Assembly: GCA_003248775.1 (NCBI GenBank) | Contig: QFQX01000031.1 | Span: 1-53,821 of the forward strand | Direction: 5' to 3' | Source of the DNA: Shinella sp. | GTDB taxonomy: Bacteria; Pseudomonadota; Alphaproteobacteria; Rhizobiales; Rhizobiaceae | Length of the DNA stretch: 53,821 nt | Shown: positions 18,389-26,367 of the stretch, in pieces | Numbering within the stretch: position 1 is the first letter of the stretch | How the letters are laid out: each line of letters begins with the position of its first letter | Notes under the pieces: model-generated | Databases searched by the model: none | Seen by the model: the letters and a program-made list of their open reading frames with translations, nothing else | What the model was told of the DNA's origin: nothing | Made by a program: the position numbers and the translations under genes

Positions 18389-18895
18389 ATGCAGCTACTG
18401 GACATACAGATATCGATTGAAACGGAAGGCTGGCCAACGGAAGAACTGCTGGAGGCCATGGCCTCTCGTGTCCTCGGCATGGCGGCGGATTTCCTGCGCG
18501 ACGAGGAAAAGCAGCCCTTCCCCGGCATGCCGGTGGAGGTCTCGCTGGTCTTCTGCGACGACGATACCATTCAGGATATCAACGCGGAGTGGCGCAACCA
18601 GGACAAGCCGACAAATGTCCTGTCTTTTCCGGCGTTCCCGCTGGTGCCGGGTGGAAAGCCCGGCCCGATGCTTGGCGATATCATTATTGCGCGCGAAACC
18701 GTGGCGCGGGAAGCGGTCGATCTCGGCAAGAGCTTCGAGGAGCACCTGACACATCTTATGGTGCATGGTTTCCTGCATCTCTTCGGTTATGATCACATGG
18801 AAGTGCAGGAGGCGGAAAGAATGGAGTCGCTTGAGACTCGCATTTTGGCGTCACTTGGCTTATCTGATCCCTATGCGGGGCAGGACCCGCTTTGA
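18389..18895 (+). CDS. ybeY: Endoribonuclease YbeY
   Basis: YbeY is a metal-dependent RNase involved in 16S rRNA 3' maturation and ribosome quality control; it was studied first in Sinorhizobium. The zinc-binding motif HGFLHLFGYDH is intact with His126, His130 and His136. The 168-residue protein is of usual length. An in-frame TTG at 18368 overlaps the phoH stop, but the ATG at 18389 directly precedes the conserved strand LDIQISIETEGW. The stop is 12 bases before the corC start. Confidence 0.95.
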   Translation: MQLLDIQISIETEGWPTEELLEAMASRVLGMAADFLRDEEKQPFPGMPVEVSLVFCDDDTIQDINAEWRNQDKPTNVLSFPAFPLVPGGKPGPMLGDIIIARETVAREAVDLGKSFEEHLTHLMVHGFLHLFGYDHMEVQEAERMESLETRILASLGLSDPYAGQDPL

Positions 18896-18907
18896 TAGTC
18901 AGGACCA

Positions 18908-20068
18908 ATGAACGATTTTTCGACGAAAGTGGCCGTAGAGGCCGATGAAGGGTCGGAGGGTTCCTCTTCGGACGAAGGCAGTAGTCCTTCGCGGCCGGAG
19001 ACGCCCGGCCGACAACGTAACTCGATCTGGGCGCGTGCCGTCCGCATCCTGAAGCCGAGCCAGGCATCCAGCCTGCGAGAGGATCTGACGGATGCGTTGA
19101 AGGAAGACGCCTCCTCCAGCGATGCGTTTACTCCCGATGAACGAGCGATGTTGAACAACATCCTCCGCTTCCGCGAAGTTCGCGTCGAGGATGTCATGGT
19201 GCCGCGCGCCGATATCGAGGCCGTGGACCACAATGTCAGCATCGGCGAGCTGATGACCATCTTCGAGGTGTCCGGCCGCTCGCGCATGCCGGTCTACAGC
19301 GAGACGCTCGATGACCCGCGCGGCATGGTACATATCCGCGATCTTCTCTCCTATGTCACGAAACAGGCTCGCAACAAACGACGCAACGGATCGGCACAGG
19401 CTGCTGCCGACGCGGCGGTAAAGGTTGAAAAGTCGGCGCGTGGCGCGAAGGCCGATTTCGATCTTGGCCGCGTGGATCTTTCCAAGACCGTGGCCGAGGC
19501 CGGGATCGTGCGTTCGATCCTTTTCGTTCCGCCCTCGATGCTGGCCTCCGATCTCCTGAGCCGCATGCAGGCGGCCCGTACCCAGATCGCGCTGGTCATC
19601 GATGAATATGGCGGTACCGATGGCCTCGTTTCCCATGAGGACATCGTCGAGATGGTCGTCGGCGACATCGACGACGAGCATGACAACGACGAAGCCATGT
19701 TCACGCGAACCTCTGACGACGTGTTCGTCGCCGATGCGCGTGTGGAACTGGAGGAAATCGCCGAGGCGATCGGTGACGACTTCGATGTCCGCGACCAGAT
19801 CGATGAGGTCGATACGCTCGGCGGGCTGCTCTTCTCGGCCCTCGGCCGGATTCCGGTCCGTGGCGAGGTCGTGCAGGCCCTGCCGGGCTTCGAATTCCTG
19901 ATCCTCGATGCCGATCCGCGCCGCATCAAGCGTGTCCGCATCACCCGCAAGCGGCCGCCGGCTCGGCGGCGCGTCAAGGTGGACGCGGATGGGATGACGC
20001 CGGTGAAGGCGAACGGCCCTCTGCCGGCCGTGGATGCGTCGACGGCCGACAACAACGTCGCATCCTGA
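18908..20068 (+). CDS. CBS-domain hemolysin/CorC family protein
   Basis: This 386-residue soluble protein has two CBS domains (first around VRVEDVMVPRADIEAV, residues 92-106 onward) and a C-terminal transporter-associated CorC/HlyC domain. It lacks the DUF21 membrane domain found in larger relatives. Between the CBS units lies a Lys/Ala-rich insert (about residues 155-190), and the first 45 residues are acidic and low-complexity. The family is linked to magnesium and cobalt efflux; the order ybeY-corC-lnt is conserved in many proteobacteria. No biochemical role is proven for the rhizobial members. Confidence 0.9.
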   Translation: MNDFSTKVAVEADEGSEGSSSDEGSSPSRPETPGRQRNSIWARAVRILKPSQASSLREDLTDALKEDASSSDAFTPDERAMLNNILRFREVRVEDVMVPRADIEAVDHNVSIGELMTIFEVSGRSRMPVYSETLDDPRGMVHIRDLLSYVTKQARNKRRNGSAQAAADAAVKVEKSARGAKADFDLGRVDLSKTVAEAGIVRSILFVPPSMLASDLLSRMQAARTQIALVIDEYGGTDGLVSHEDIVEMVVGDIDDEHDNDEAMFTRTSDDVFVADARVELEEIAEAIGDDFDVRDQIDEVDTLGGLLFSALGRIPVRGEVVQALPGFEFLILDADPRRIKRVRITRKRPPARRRVKVDADGMTPVKANGPLPAVDASTADNNVAS

Positions 20069-20159
20069 GCCTTTTGCCTGTCAATCCACGGGACAAGTCT
20101 GCCGAATTTTGGAAGACTGCCACCGTCGTGATTCGCGCGGCGCAAGGCAAGGAGATTTC

Positions 20160-21752
20160 ATGGAGAGACTGGCGGGCAGGATCATGCTGCTCTGGGGTGT
20201 CAGGCGAGCGCTGCTGGCGGTCTTCGCCGGCGCAATCGGGGCTCTGGCTTTACCGCCCGTGGGTTTCTTCGCGGCGCTTTTCGTCTCGTTCACCCTGCTC
20301 GTCTGGTTGCTGGATGGCGCCACCGGAAATCCTGATAAAAGCCATTCCTGGGGCCTCCGTTCGGCCTTCGTGACGGGCTGGCTTTTCGGCTTCGGCTATT
20401 TCGTCGCCGGATTGTGGTGGCTCGGAAGCGCCCTGCTTGTGGAGGCGGATGAATTTGCCTGGGCGCTTCCGTTGGCAATCCTAGGATTGCCAGCCGTGCT
20501 CGCTGTCTTCTACGGCCTTGCGACGGTCGTTGCCCGTCTTCTCTGGTCAGATGGCTGGGGCCGTCTTGCAGCGCTCGCCACCGGTTTCGGGATTGCGGAA
20601 TGGCTCCGTGGCTTCGTCGCGACGGGGTTTCCATGGAACGCTATCGGCTACGGAGCAATGCCCATCCCGGTGATGATGCAGTCCGCCTACGCCATCGGTA
20701 TGCTTGGCGTGACGACCCTTGCCGTCTTCGTCTTTTCCGCTCCCGCACTGATTGGCACACGCAAGGGCATCGTGCCCGGTCTGACGATTGCCGGCCTCTT
20801 GTTCACCGCTCACCTCGGATATGGTGCATGGCGTCTGCTCCTGCCGCCTGATGCCGGTTCTGCAACCAGCTTGAACATCCGGATGGTTCAGCCTGCCATC
20901 GATCAGGCGAAGAAGAACGACAACGTCGAGCGCATCGAGATCTTCAATGAGCACCTTGCGCTCTCCGCAGAGCCGCCGGCCTCCGGAAAGCCGAGGCCTG
21001 ATATCATCGTTTGGCCGGAGACCTCGATACCCTTCATTCTGACCGAAAATCCCGATGCGCTCGCTCGTATCGGCGACATGCTGCAGGATGGTCAGGTTCT
21101 AATTACGGGGGCGGTCCGTTCGGAGGACCGCGGGGCGGGCCATGCTCCGCGCTATTACAACTCCGTCTACATGATCGACGATAAGGGGCAGATCCTTGCT
21201 GCTTCCGACAAGGTGCATCTGACACCCTTCGGTGAATATGTGCCCTATGAGAATATTCTTCGACGCGTCGGTTTCGACAATGTAATCAGCCTGCCAGGTG
21301 GCTTTTCCGCAGCCTCCCGCCGCTCTGCGTTGACGCTTCCCTCCGGTGTGAGCCTGTATCCGCTGATCTGCTATGAGATCATTTTCCCAAATGAATGGAT
21401 GGATGATCTGGGCAATGTCGGCGTTCTGCTGAATATCACCAATGACGCCTGGTTCGGTTCGACGCCCGGACCGTATCAGCATTTCCTGCAGGCGCGGATC
21501 AGAGCTGTTGAGACCGGTCTCCCCTTGGTTCGGGACGCAAATAATGGCATATCTGCGGTTGTTGACCCCTATGGACGTATATTGTCAGGACTGACATTGA
21601 ATTCCCGGGGCTTTGTTGATTCAACCATAAGTGTGAATTCGGTGGCTGATGGCGGCAGGGTTTTGATGAAGAACAACTTTTGGTACATATTCGTTGGAAT
21701 CGCATTGGTAGCAGTCATTTCACGCGCAGGTTTTATTTTCGGAAAGAATTGA
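20160..21752 (+). CDS. lnt: Apolipoprotein N-acyltransferase (ActA in rhizobia)
   Basis: Lnt adds the third acyl chain to the N-terminal cysteine of lipoproteins in the inner membrane. The N-terminal half has several transmembrane segments; the C-terminal half is a nitrilase-like domain. The catalytic triad is visible as Glu287 (WPETS), Lys351 (DKVHLTPFGEY) and Cys404 (LICYEIIFP). The 530-residue length is normal. The start at 20160 has AAGGAG upstream; the frame is open further upstream but overlaps corC. In Sinorhizobium this gene was found as actA, needed for growth at low pH and located beside phrR, exactly as here. Confidence 0.95.
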   Translation: MERLAGRIMLLWGVRRALLAVFAGAIGALALPPVGFFAALFVSFTLLVWLLDGATGNPDKSHSWGLRSAFVTGWLFGFGYFVAGLWWLGSALLVEADEFAWALPLAILGLPAVLAVFYGLATVVARLLWSDGWGRLAALATGFGIAEWLRGFVATGFPWNAIGYGAMPIPVMMQSAYAIGMLGVTTLAVFVFSAPALIGTRKGIVPGLTIAGLLFTAHLGYGAWRLLLPPDAGSATSLNIRMVQPAIDQAKKNDNVERIEIFNEHLALSAEPPASGKPRPDIIVWPETSIPFILTENPDALARIGDMLQDGQVLITGAVRSEDRGAGHAPRYYNSVYMIDDKGQILAASDKVHLTPFGEYVPYENILRRVGFDNVISLPGGFSAASRRSALTLPSGVSLYPLICYEIIFPNEWMDDLGNVGVLLNITNDAWFGSTPGPYQHFLQARIRAVETGLPLVRDANNGISAVVDPYGRILSGLTLNSRGFVDSTISVNSVADGGRVLMKNNFWYIFVGIALVAVISRAGFIFGKN

Positions 21753-21898
21753 CCGAAAACCCCTAAAATTGCATAGTGCGAAAGATCGTAAGTCTCTACG
21801 TATGCTCACAGTTCCGCGATTGCGAATACAACGTGTCGTTATTGGCATTGGAATGCTAAGGACTATGGTCGTTATGCCAACATCATCAGGGTCAAGAC

Positions 21899-22318
21899 AT
21901 GATCGAGAATAAGAAGAAGCCGAACCCGATCGACATCCATGTGGGTAGTCGGATTCGCCTTCGCCGCACAATGCTGGGCATGAGTCAGGAAAAGCTGGGT
22001 GAGAGCCTCGGCATCACGTTCCAGCAGATCCAGAAATACGAAAAGGGCACCAACCGTGTCGGCGCGAGCCGTCTGCAGAATATTTCCAGTATTCTCAACG
22101 TTCCGGTTTCCTTCTTCTTCGAAGACGCCCCCGGCGAACAATCTGCCGGTCCGACGGGCATGGCGGAAGCATCCAGCTCCAACTATGTGGTTGACTTCCT
22201 CTCCTCCTCGGAAGGTCTCCAGCTCAACCGCGCCTTCGTCAAGATTTCCGACCCCAAGGTTCGTCGCAAGATCGTGGATCTGGTAAAGGCGCTTGCCGCA
22301 GAAGCTGATGCCGACTGA
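21899..22318 (+). CDS. phrR: XRE-family transcriptional regulator, PhrR-like
   Basis: This 139-residue protein has an N-terminal Cro/CI helix-turn-helix (residues 15-70; recognition region from Ser29 to Gly50, SQEKLGESLGITFQQIQKYE) and a C-terminal tail ending in a predicted helix (KVRRKIVDLVKALAAEA). This type is widespread in rhizobia. In Sinorhizobium medicae a protein of this family adjacent to actA/lnt is induced by acid and other stresses and was called phrR. I assign the name from the shared neighbourhood. Its own targets are unknown. A strong terminator follows at once, so the gene is separated from metK. Confidence 0.85.
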   Translation: MIENKKKPNPIDIHVGSRIRLRRTMLGMSQEKLGESLGITFQQIQKYEKGTNRVGASRLQNISSILNVPVSFFFEDAPGEQSAGPTGMAEASSSNYVVDFLSSSEGLQLNRAFVKISDPKVRRKIVDLVKALAAEADAD

Positions 22319-22344
22319 ATCTCTAACTCAGTCGTCTTGAAGAG

Positions 22345-22368
22345 AGCGGCCTTGAGGCCGCTTTTTTT
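22345..22368 (+). terminator. Rho-independent terminator after the XRE regulator gene
   Basis: Arms AGCGGCC (22345-22351) and GGCCGCT (22356-22362) enclose a TTGA loop, followed by a run of seven T. The hairpin ends transcription of the upstream cluster before metK. Confidence 0.9.
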
Positions 22369-22391
22369 CTATCTGCGTTATCGAATTGCTC

Positions 22392-22411
22392 ACATAAAGA
22401 TATATTTATGT
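22392..22411. promoter_or_regulatory. 20-bp near-perfect palindrome upstream of metK, candidate operator
   Basis: ACATAAA at 22392-22398 and TTTATGT at 22405-22411 are exact reverse complements. The six bases between continue the symmetry except for one pair, so nine of ten positions are paired. It lies 71 bases before the metK start codon, beyond the terminator of the previous gene. In alphaproteobacteria metK is known to be controlled by ArsR-family S-adenosyl regulators (SamR) that bind palindromes of this size. The link is inferred; I cannot verify the consensus. Confidence 0.55.
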
Positions 22412-22482
22412 CGTTGTGCGCTTGTTTTTCGGTGACGAACTGACTAACAAGAGCATGGCTTGTTCTTTGAGGGGAATCCCGA

Positions 22483-23745
22483 ATGCGCGCTAATTATCTC
22501 TTCACCAGTGAATCCGTTTCCGAAGGTCATCCAGACAAGGTCTGTGACCGCATCTCCGATGAAATCGTGGATCTCGTCTATCGCGAAGCTGCCAAGACCG
22601 GCGTCGATCCCTGGACGGTCCGTATCGCTTGCGAGACCCTGGCCACCACCAACCGCGTGGTGATTGCCGGCGAAGTCCGCCTGCCGGTCAGCCTTCTCAA
22701 GAAGGACAAGGACGGTTCCGTGGCCAAGGACGCCTATGGCGATCCGGCGGTGAACCCGGCAAAGTTCAAGGCCGCTGCGCGCAAGGCCATTAAGGATATC
22801 GGCTACGAGCAGGACCGCTTCCATTGGAAGAAGGTGAAGATTGATGTGCTGCTGCACGCGCAGTCGGCTGATATCGCCCAGGGCGTTGACAAGGCTGCCG
22901 ACCACGGCAACAGCGAAGGTGCTGGCGACCAGGGCATCATGTTCGGTTATGCCTGCCGCGAAACCCCGGACCTCATGCCGGCTCCGATCTATTATTCGCA
23001 CAGGATCCTTCAGCTTCTCGCCGCCGCCCGCAAGAAGGGCGAGGGTGACGCTGGCAAGCTCGGCCCTGACGCCAAGAGCCAGGTGACCGTGCGCTATGTC
23101 GACGGCAAGCCGTCGGAAGTCGATTCGATCGTACTTTCCACCCAGCATCTCGACGAAAGCTGGGACTCGGCCAAGGTTCGTTCGGTTGTCGAGCCCTACA
23201 TCCGCGAAGCTCTCGGCGATCTCAAAATTGCTGACGATTGCAAGTGGTACGTCAACCCGACCGGCAAGTTCGTCATCGGCGGCCCTGATGGTGACGCTGG
23301 CCTCACCGGTCGCAAGATCATCGTCGACACCTATGGTGGCGCGGCTCCCCATGGCGGCGGTGCATTCTCGGGCAAGGACACCACCAAGGTCGACCGTTCC
23401 GCTGCTTACGCTGCGCGTTACCTCGCGAAGAACGTTGTGGCTGCCGGCCTTGCCGATCGTTGCACCATCCAGATTTCCTATGCCATCGGCGTTGCACAGC
23501 CGCTGTCGATCTATGTCGATCTGCATGGCACCGGCAAGGTAACGGAAGATGCAGTGGAAGCTGCTATCCGTAAGGTGATGGACCTGTCGCCGAGCGGCAT
23601 CCGACGTCACCTCGACCTGAACCGCCCGATCTATGCCAAGACCTCCGCCTATGGTCACTTTGGCCGCAAGGCTGGTCGCGATGGTTCCTTCTCCTGGGAG
23701 CGTCTCGACCTCGTCAAGCCGCTCAAGGACGCCATCAAGGGCTGA
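22483..23745 (+). CDS. metK: S-adenosylmethionine synthetase
   Basis: MetK makes SAM from methionine and ATP. The signatures are intact: SEGHPDKVCDRISDE near residue 13, the GAGDQGIMFGYA loop (about residue 147), and GGGAFSGKDTTKVDRSAAYAAR. It has 420 residues. The start ATG at 22483 is preceded by TGAGGGGAAT. It is transcribed separately from the upstream cluster, given the terminator and the candidate operator. SAM is consumed by its neighbours miaB and trmB. Confidence 0.97.
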   Translation: MRANYLFTSESVSEGHPDKVCDRISDEIVDLVYREAAKTGVDPWTVRIACETLATTNRVVIAGEVRLPVSLLKKDKDGSVAKDAYGDPAVNPAKFKAAARKAIKDIGYEQDRFHWKKVKIDVLLHAQSADIAQGVDKAADHGNSEGAGDQGIMFGYACRETPDLMPAPIYYSHRILQLLAAARKKGEGDAGKLGPDAKSQVTVRYVDGKPSEVDSIVLSTQHLDESWDSAKVRSVVEPYIREALGDLKIADDCKWYVNPTGKFVIGGPDGDAGLTGRKIIVDTYGGAAPHGGGAFSGKDTTKVDRSAAYAARYLAKNVVAAGLADRCTIQISYAIGVAQPLSIYVDLHGTGKVTEDAVEAAIRKVMDLSPSGIRRHLDLNRPIYAKTSAYGHFGRKAGRDGSFSWERLDLVKPLKDAIKG

Positions 23746-23752
23746 TCCTGGA

Positions 23753-24454
23753 ATGACGCCGACCGAACGACCCAGCCGCGCGACCGAAGCCTTCTTCGGT
23801 CGCCGCAAGGGAAAACCTCTCCGCGAGCTTCAGGTCGAGCGCATGACGCACCTGTTGCCGGAACTCCGTGTCGAGCCGCAAGGCCCGGCGCTGGAGAATC
23901 TGGCGGATCTCTTTCCGACGCAGGTCGAGCGCCTGCGTCTGGAAATCGGTTTCGGCGGCGGTGAGCACCTCGTGCATCGCGCTGGCGAAAACCCTCAGAC
24001 AGGTTTTATCGGTGTCGAACCTTTCGTGAACTCCATGGCCAAGCTTCTGGCCGAGGTCGAGGCGAAGGAACTCCGTAATATCCGCGTCTATGACGATGAT
24101 GCGACGCGATTGCTGGACTGGCTGCCGGCAGCATCGTTAGATCAGATCGATCTGCTTTATCCCGATCCTTGGCCGAAGAAGAAGCACTGGAAGCGCCGGT
24201 TCGTTTCCCAGGTGAACCTTGATCGCTTTCATCGCGTGCTCAAGCCGGGCGGGCTGTTCTGCTTCGCCTCGGATATCGATACCTATGTCAACTGGACGTT
24301 GATCCATTGCCGGGATCACGGCGGTTTTGCCTGGACGGCGCGCAATCGCGCCGACTGGATCACGCCTTTCGCCGGCTGGCCCGGCACACGTTACGAGGCG
24401 AAAGCCAAGCGTGAAGGCCGGTCCTCGGCCTATCTCACTTTCCGAAAAATCTGA
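23753..24454 (+). CDS. trmB: tRNA (guanine-N7-)-methyltransferase
   Basis: TrmB makes m7G46 in tRNA. The SAM-binding loop EIGFGGGEH is at residues 64-72, and the family motif YPDPWPKKKHWKRRF lies near residue 135. The 233-residue protein is of normal length. The ATG is seven bases after the metK stop, so the two genes form a unit in which the SAM producer precedes a SAM user. It is convergent with the DUF1150 gene, with only three bases between them. Confidence 0.95.
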   Translation: MTPTERPSRATEAFFGRRKGKPLRELQVERMTHLLPELRVEPQGPALENLADLFPTQVERLRLEIGFGGGEHLVHRAGENPQTGFIGVEPFVNSMAKLLAEVEAKELRNIRVYDDDATRLLDWLPAASLDQIDLLYPDPWPKKKHWKRRFVSQVNLDRFHRVLKPGGLFCFASDIDTYVNWTLIHCRDHGGFAWTARNRADWITPFAGWPGTRYEAKAKREGRSSAYLTFRKI

Positions 24455-24457
24455 CGA

Positions 24458-24715
24458 TCAGTGCAGGCTGACCGTTTTCAGGTCGTCCTCGGCAGCCTTG
24501 TAGAAGGTGCTCGAACGGTTGTCCGTCAGAAGGATCGGCGTACCATCGGCGCCGAACAGGGCCCAAAGGTCCAGACTGGGATCGATATCGGGAGCTTCTG
24601 GGAAGCAGCGCGTCACTTCTTCGGAGCGCATTTTCCGGATATAGCCAACCTCCCCGGAGCCCAGATGGGCAAGTTCGTTCTGGGTCAGTCGCGCGTTTGC
24701 TTCTCTCAATAACAT
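24458..24715 (-). CDS. DUF1150 family protein
   Basis: This is an 85-residue protein of the DUF1150 family, found almost only in alphaproteobacteria next to small heat shock genes. The recognisable features are LAHLGSGEVGYIRKM near the N-terminus and DLWALFGADGTPILLTD in the middle. No catalytic residues are apparent. It follows hsp20 by about 50 bases on the same strand and is probably cotranscribed from the same heat-shock promoter. Function unknown. Confidence 0.85.
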   Translation of the reverse strand: MLLREANARLTQNELAHLGSGEVGYIRKMRSEEVTRCFPEAPDIDPSLDLWALFGADGTPILLTDNRSSTFYKAAEDDLKTVSLH

Positions 24716-24765
24716 TCCCGTTCCTCCGCCGAATGAGGGAGCTACGGCACTTCGGCCGTTGGACT

Positions 24766-25194
24766 CTATACTGAAGCGGAAATGTTAATTTTCCTTTCCT
24801 CCTGTGCCCGTTCGGGACGGATGAGGTAAATTGCGAGCAGTCCGTTGCGCAGGTGCGCGCGCTCGACGTCCATGCCTTCATCGAGCAGAAAGAGGCGCTG
24901 AAACTGGCGTGCTGCGATCCCCCGGAAGAGAAATGTCGTCTCCTCCCGGTCCACATGGCGGCCGCGAATGAGGAGTTCGCGTCCTTGTTGGGTGATTTCC
25001 AGCTCTTCCTCGCAAAAGCCAGCAACAGCAAGTGTGATGCGCAACCGTTCGGTCGTGCCGGCGGATGGCTCCAACAAGCGTTCGATGTTGAATGGGGGAT
25101 AGCCTTCACCGGCGCGGCCATTTCTGGGTCCGGTTCGCTGCACCGTTTCGAAGCCAACGGGCAGGGGCTGGTCAGGTGGTCTGGTGCGGCTCAT
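24766..25194 (-). CDS. Small heat shock protein, Hsp20 family
   Basis: This 142-residue protein has an alpha-crystallin domain (about residues 30-135). Typical strands are RLRITLAVAGFCEEELEITQQGRELLIRGRH and the later LRNGLLAIYLIRPE, where the conserved (A/G)-x-L-x-N-G-L-L consensus appears as HLRNGLLAIYL. Such chaperones hold unfolding proteins during heat or oxidative stress. The start has GAAGGA upstream. A heat-shock-type promoter lies about 60-85 bases before the start codon. Confidence 0.92.
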   Translation of the reverse strand: MSRTRPPDQPLPVGFETVQRTGPRNGRAGEGYPPFNIERLLEPSAGTTERLRITLAVAGFCEEELEITQQGRELLIRGRHVDREETTFLFRGIAARQFQRLFLLDEGMDVERAHLRNGLLAIYLIRPERAQEERKINISASV

Positions 25195-25250
25195 CGTGAT
25201 CCTTCAACGGCGGCATGGGCTACTCTTCCGCCAATGCGGTTCCACCGGTT

Positions 25251-25280
25251 TATATGGGTTCGCCTTGCCCTGCGTACAAG
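25251..25280 (-). promoter_or_regulatory. RpoH (sigma-32) type promoter of the hsp20-DUF1150 pair
   Basis: On the minus strand CTTGTAC (25280-25274) is followed after 15 bases by CCCATATA (25258-25251). This fits the heat-shock promoter consensus CTTGAAA-N11-15-CCCCATNT. The transcript would begin around 25243. The leader of roughly 50 bases shows no clear RNA thermometer that hides the ribosome site. Confidence 0.6.
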
Positions 25281-25347
25281 CCGGCTTACCCTTGACAAAG
25301 GCCAACGTCGGGCGCATCAGGCCGACCTTGCAAATCAGGACTAAGAC

Positions 25348-26292
25348 ATGACCGAACGCAGAAAGATCATCATAGACACGGACCCTGGCCAGGACGACGC
25401 TGCGGCGCTGTTTCTTGCCTTCGCAAGTGGCGAGGAACTGGAGATTCTCGGCATCACCACCGTCGCGGGCAATGTTCCACTACGGCTGACGAGCCGCAAT
25501 GCGCGCATCGTTTGCGAGCTCTGCGGGCGTACGGACATTCCGGTCTATGAAGGTGCTGCCCACCCGATCGAGCGGAAGCTGGTGACTGCCGAGCACGTAC
25601 ACGGAAAGACCGGCCTTGATGGCGCCGAACTCGCCGAGCCGACCATGACGGTTCAGTCGCAGAATGCCGTGGACTTTATCGTCGAGACACTGCGCCGGGA
25701 ACCCGCCGGAAGCGTTACCCTGTGCACCCTCGGCCCGCTGACGAACGTTGCTCTCGCCTTGCGAAAGGCACCCGATATCGCGCCGCGTATTCGCGAACTG
25801 GTGATGATGGGTGGCGGCTTCTTCGAAGGTGGAAACATCACCCCCGCTGCCGAGTTCAACATCTATGTGGATCCCCAGGCGGTCGAACTTGTGTTCGGCG
25901 CAGGGATCCCGATAGTCATGATGCCGCTGGACGTGACCCACCAGCTCCTGACGACCAAGTCGCGGGTGGCACGGATCGCAGCGATCTCTAGCCGCCCCGC
26001 GCAGGTCATGGTGGAATGGCTGCAGTTTTTCGAGCGCTTCGATGAAGAGAAGTACGGCTCCGATGGCGGGCCGCTGCATGACCCGACGGTCATCGCCTAT
26101 CTGCTCAAGCCCGAACTCTTCTCCGGGCGTCACTGTAATGTCGAGATCGAGACCCAGTCTGAACTGACCATGGGCATGACGGTCGTCGACTGGTGGAGGG
26201 TTTCCGGACGGGAGCCGAACGTTCAGGTCATGCGCAACGTCGATGCCGATGGGTTCTTCGACCTGCTGATCGAGCGGTTCGCCCGCCTCTGA
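25348..26292 (+). CDS. Inosine-uridine preferring nucleoside hydrolase family protein
   Basis: This enzyme class splits ribonucleosides to a free base and ribose. The calcium-binding N-terminal signature DTDPGQDD is at residues 10-17, and the catalytic-region HDPTVIAYLL segment is near the C-terminus. The 314-residue length is normal. Ribokinase, encoded 2.6 kb away on the other strand beyond a chemoreceptor, would phosphorylate the released ribose. Base specificity cannot be read from sequence. Confidence 0.93.
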   Translation: MTERRKIIIDTDPGQDDAAALFLAFASGEELEILGITTVAGNVPLRLTSRNARIVCELCGRTDIPVYEGAAHPIERKLVTAEHVHGKTGLDGAELAEPTMTVQSQNAVDFIVETLRREPAGSVTLCTLGPLTNVALALRKAPDIAPRIRELVMMGGGFFEGGNITPAAEFNIYVDPQAVELVFGAGIPIVMMPLDVTHQLLTTKSRVARIAAISSRPAQVMVEWLQFFERFDEEKYGSDGGPLHDPTVIAYLLKPELFSGRHCNVEIETQSELTMGMTVVDWWRVSGREPNVQVMRNVDADGFFDLLIERFARL

Positions 26293-26315
26293 TCCACATC
26301 GTGACCGACAATGAA

Positions 26316-26347
26316 AAAGGGCCGCCGAATGGCTTCGGCGGCCCTTT
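26316..26347. terminator. Bidirectional terminator between the nucleoside hydrolase and chemoreceptor genes
   Basis: A 14-bp perfect stem (26316-26329 with 26334-26347) and a TGGC loop lie between two convergent genes. The arms begin and end with A and T runs, so the hairpin can stop transcription from both sides. Confidence 0.9.
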
Positions 26348-26367
26348 CTGTTGTTGGGTTATTTCCC

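Noticed and set aside
22369..22482. SAM-binding riboswitch upstream of metK
   Set aside because: I could not draw the SAM-II or SAM/SAH pseudoknot in this 114-base gap; the visible structure is a DNA palindrome typical of a protein operator.
22444..23808. Minus-strand open frame opposite metK
   Set aside because: metK is fully conserved over this stretch; the reverse frame is a by-product of codon use and would also cross the metK promoter region.
25195..25250. ROSE-type RNA thermometer in the hsp20 leader
   Set aside because: A GGCGG/CCGCC pairing exists, but it does not cover the AAGGA ribosome site, and the characteristic UYGCU motif opposite the site is not apparent.
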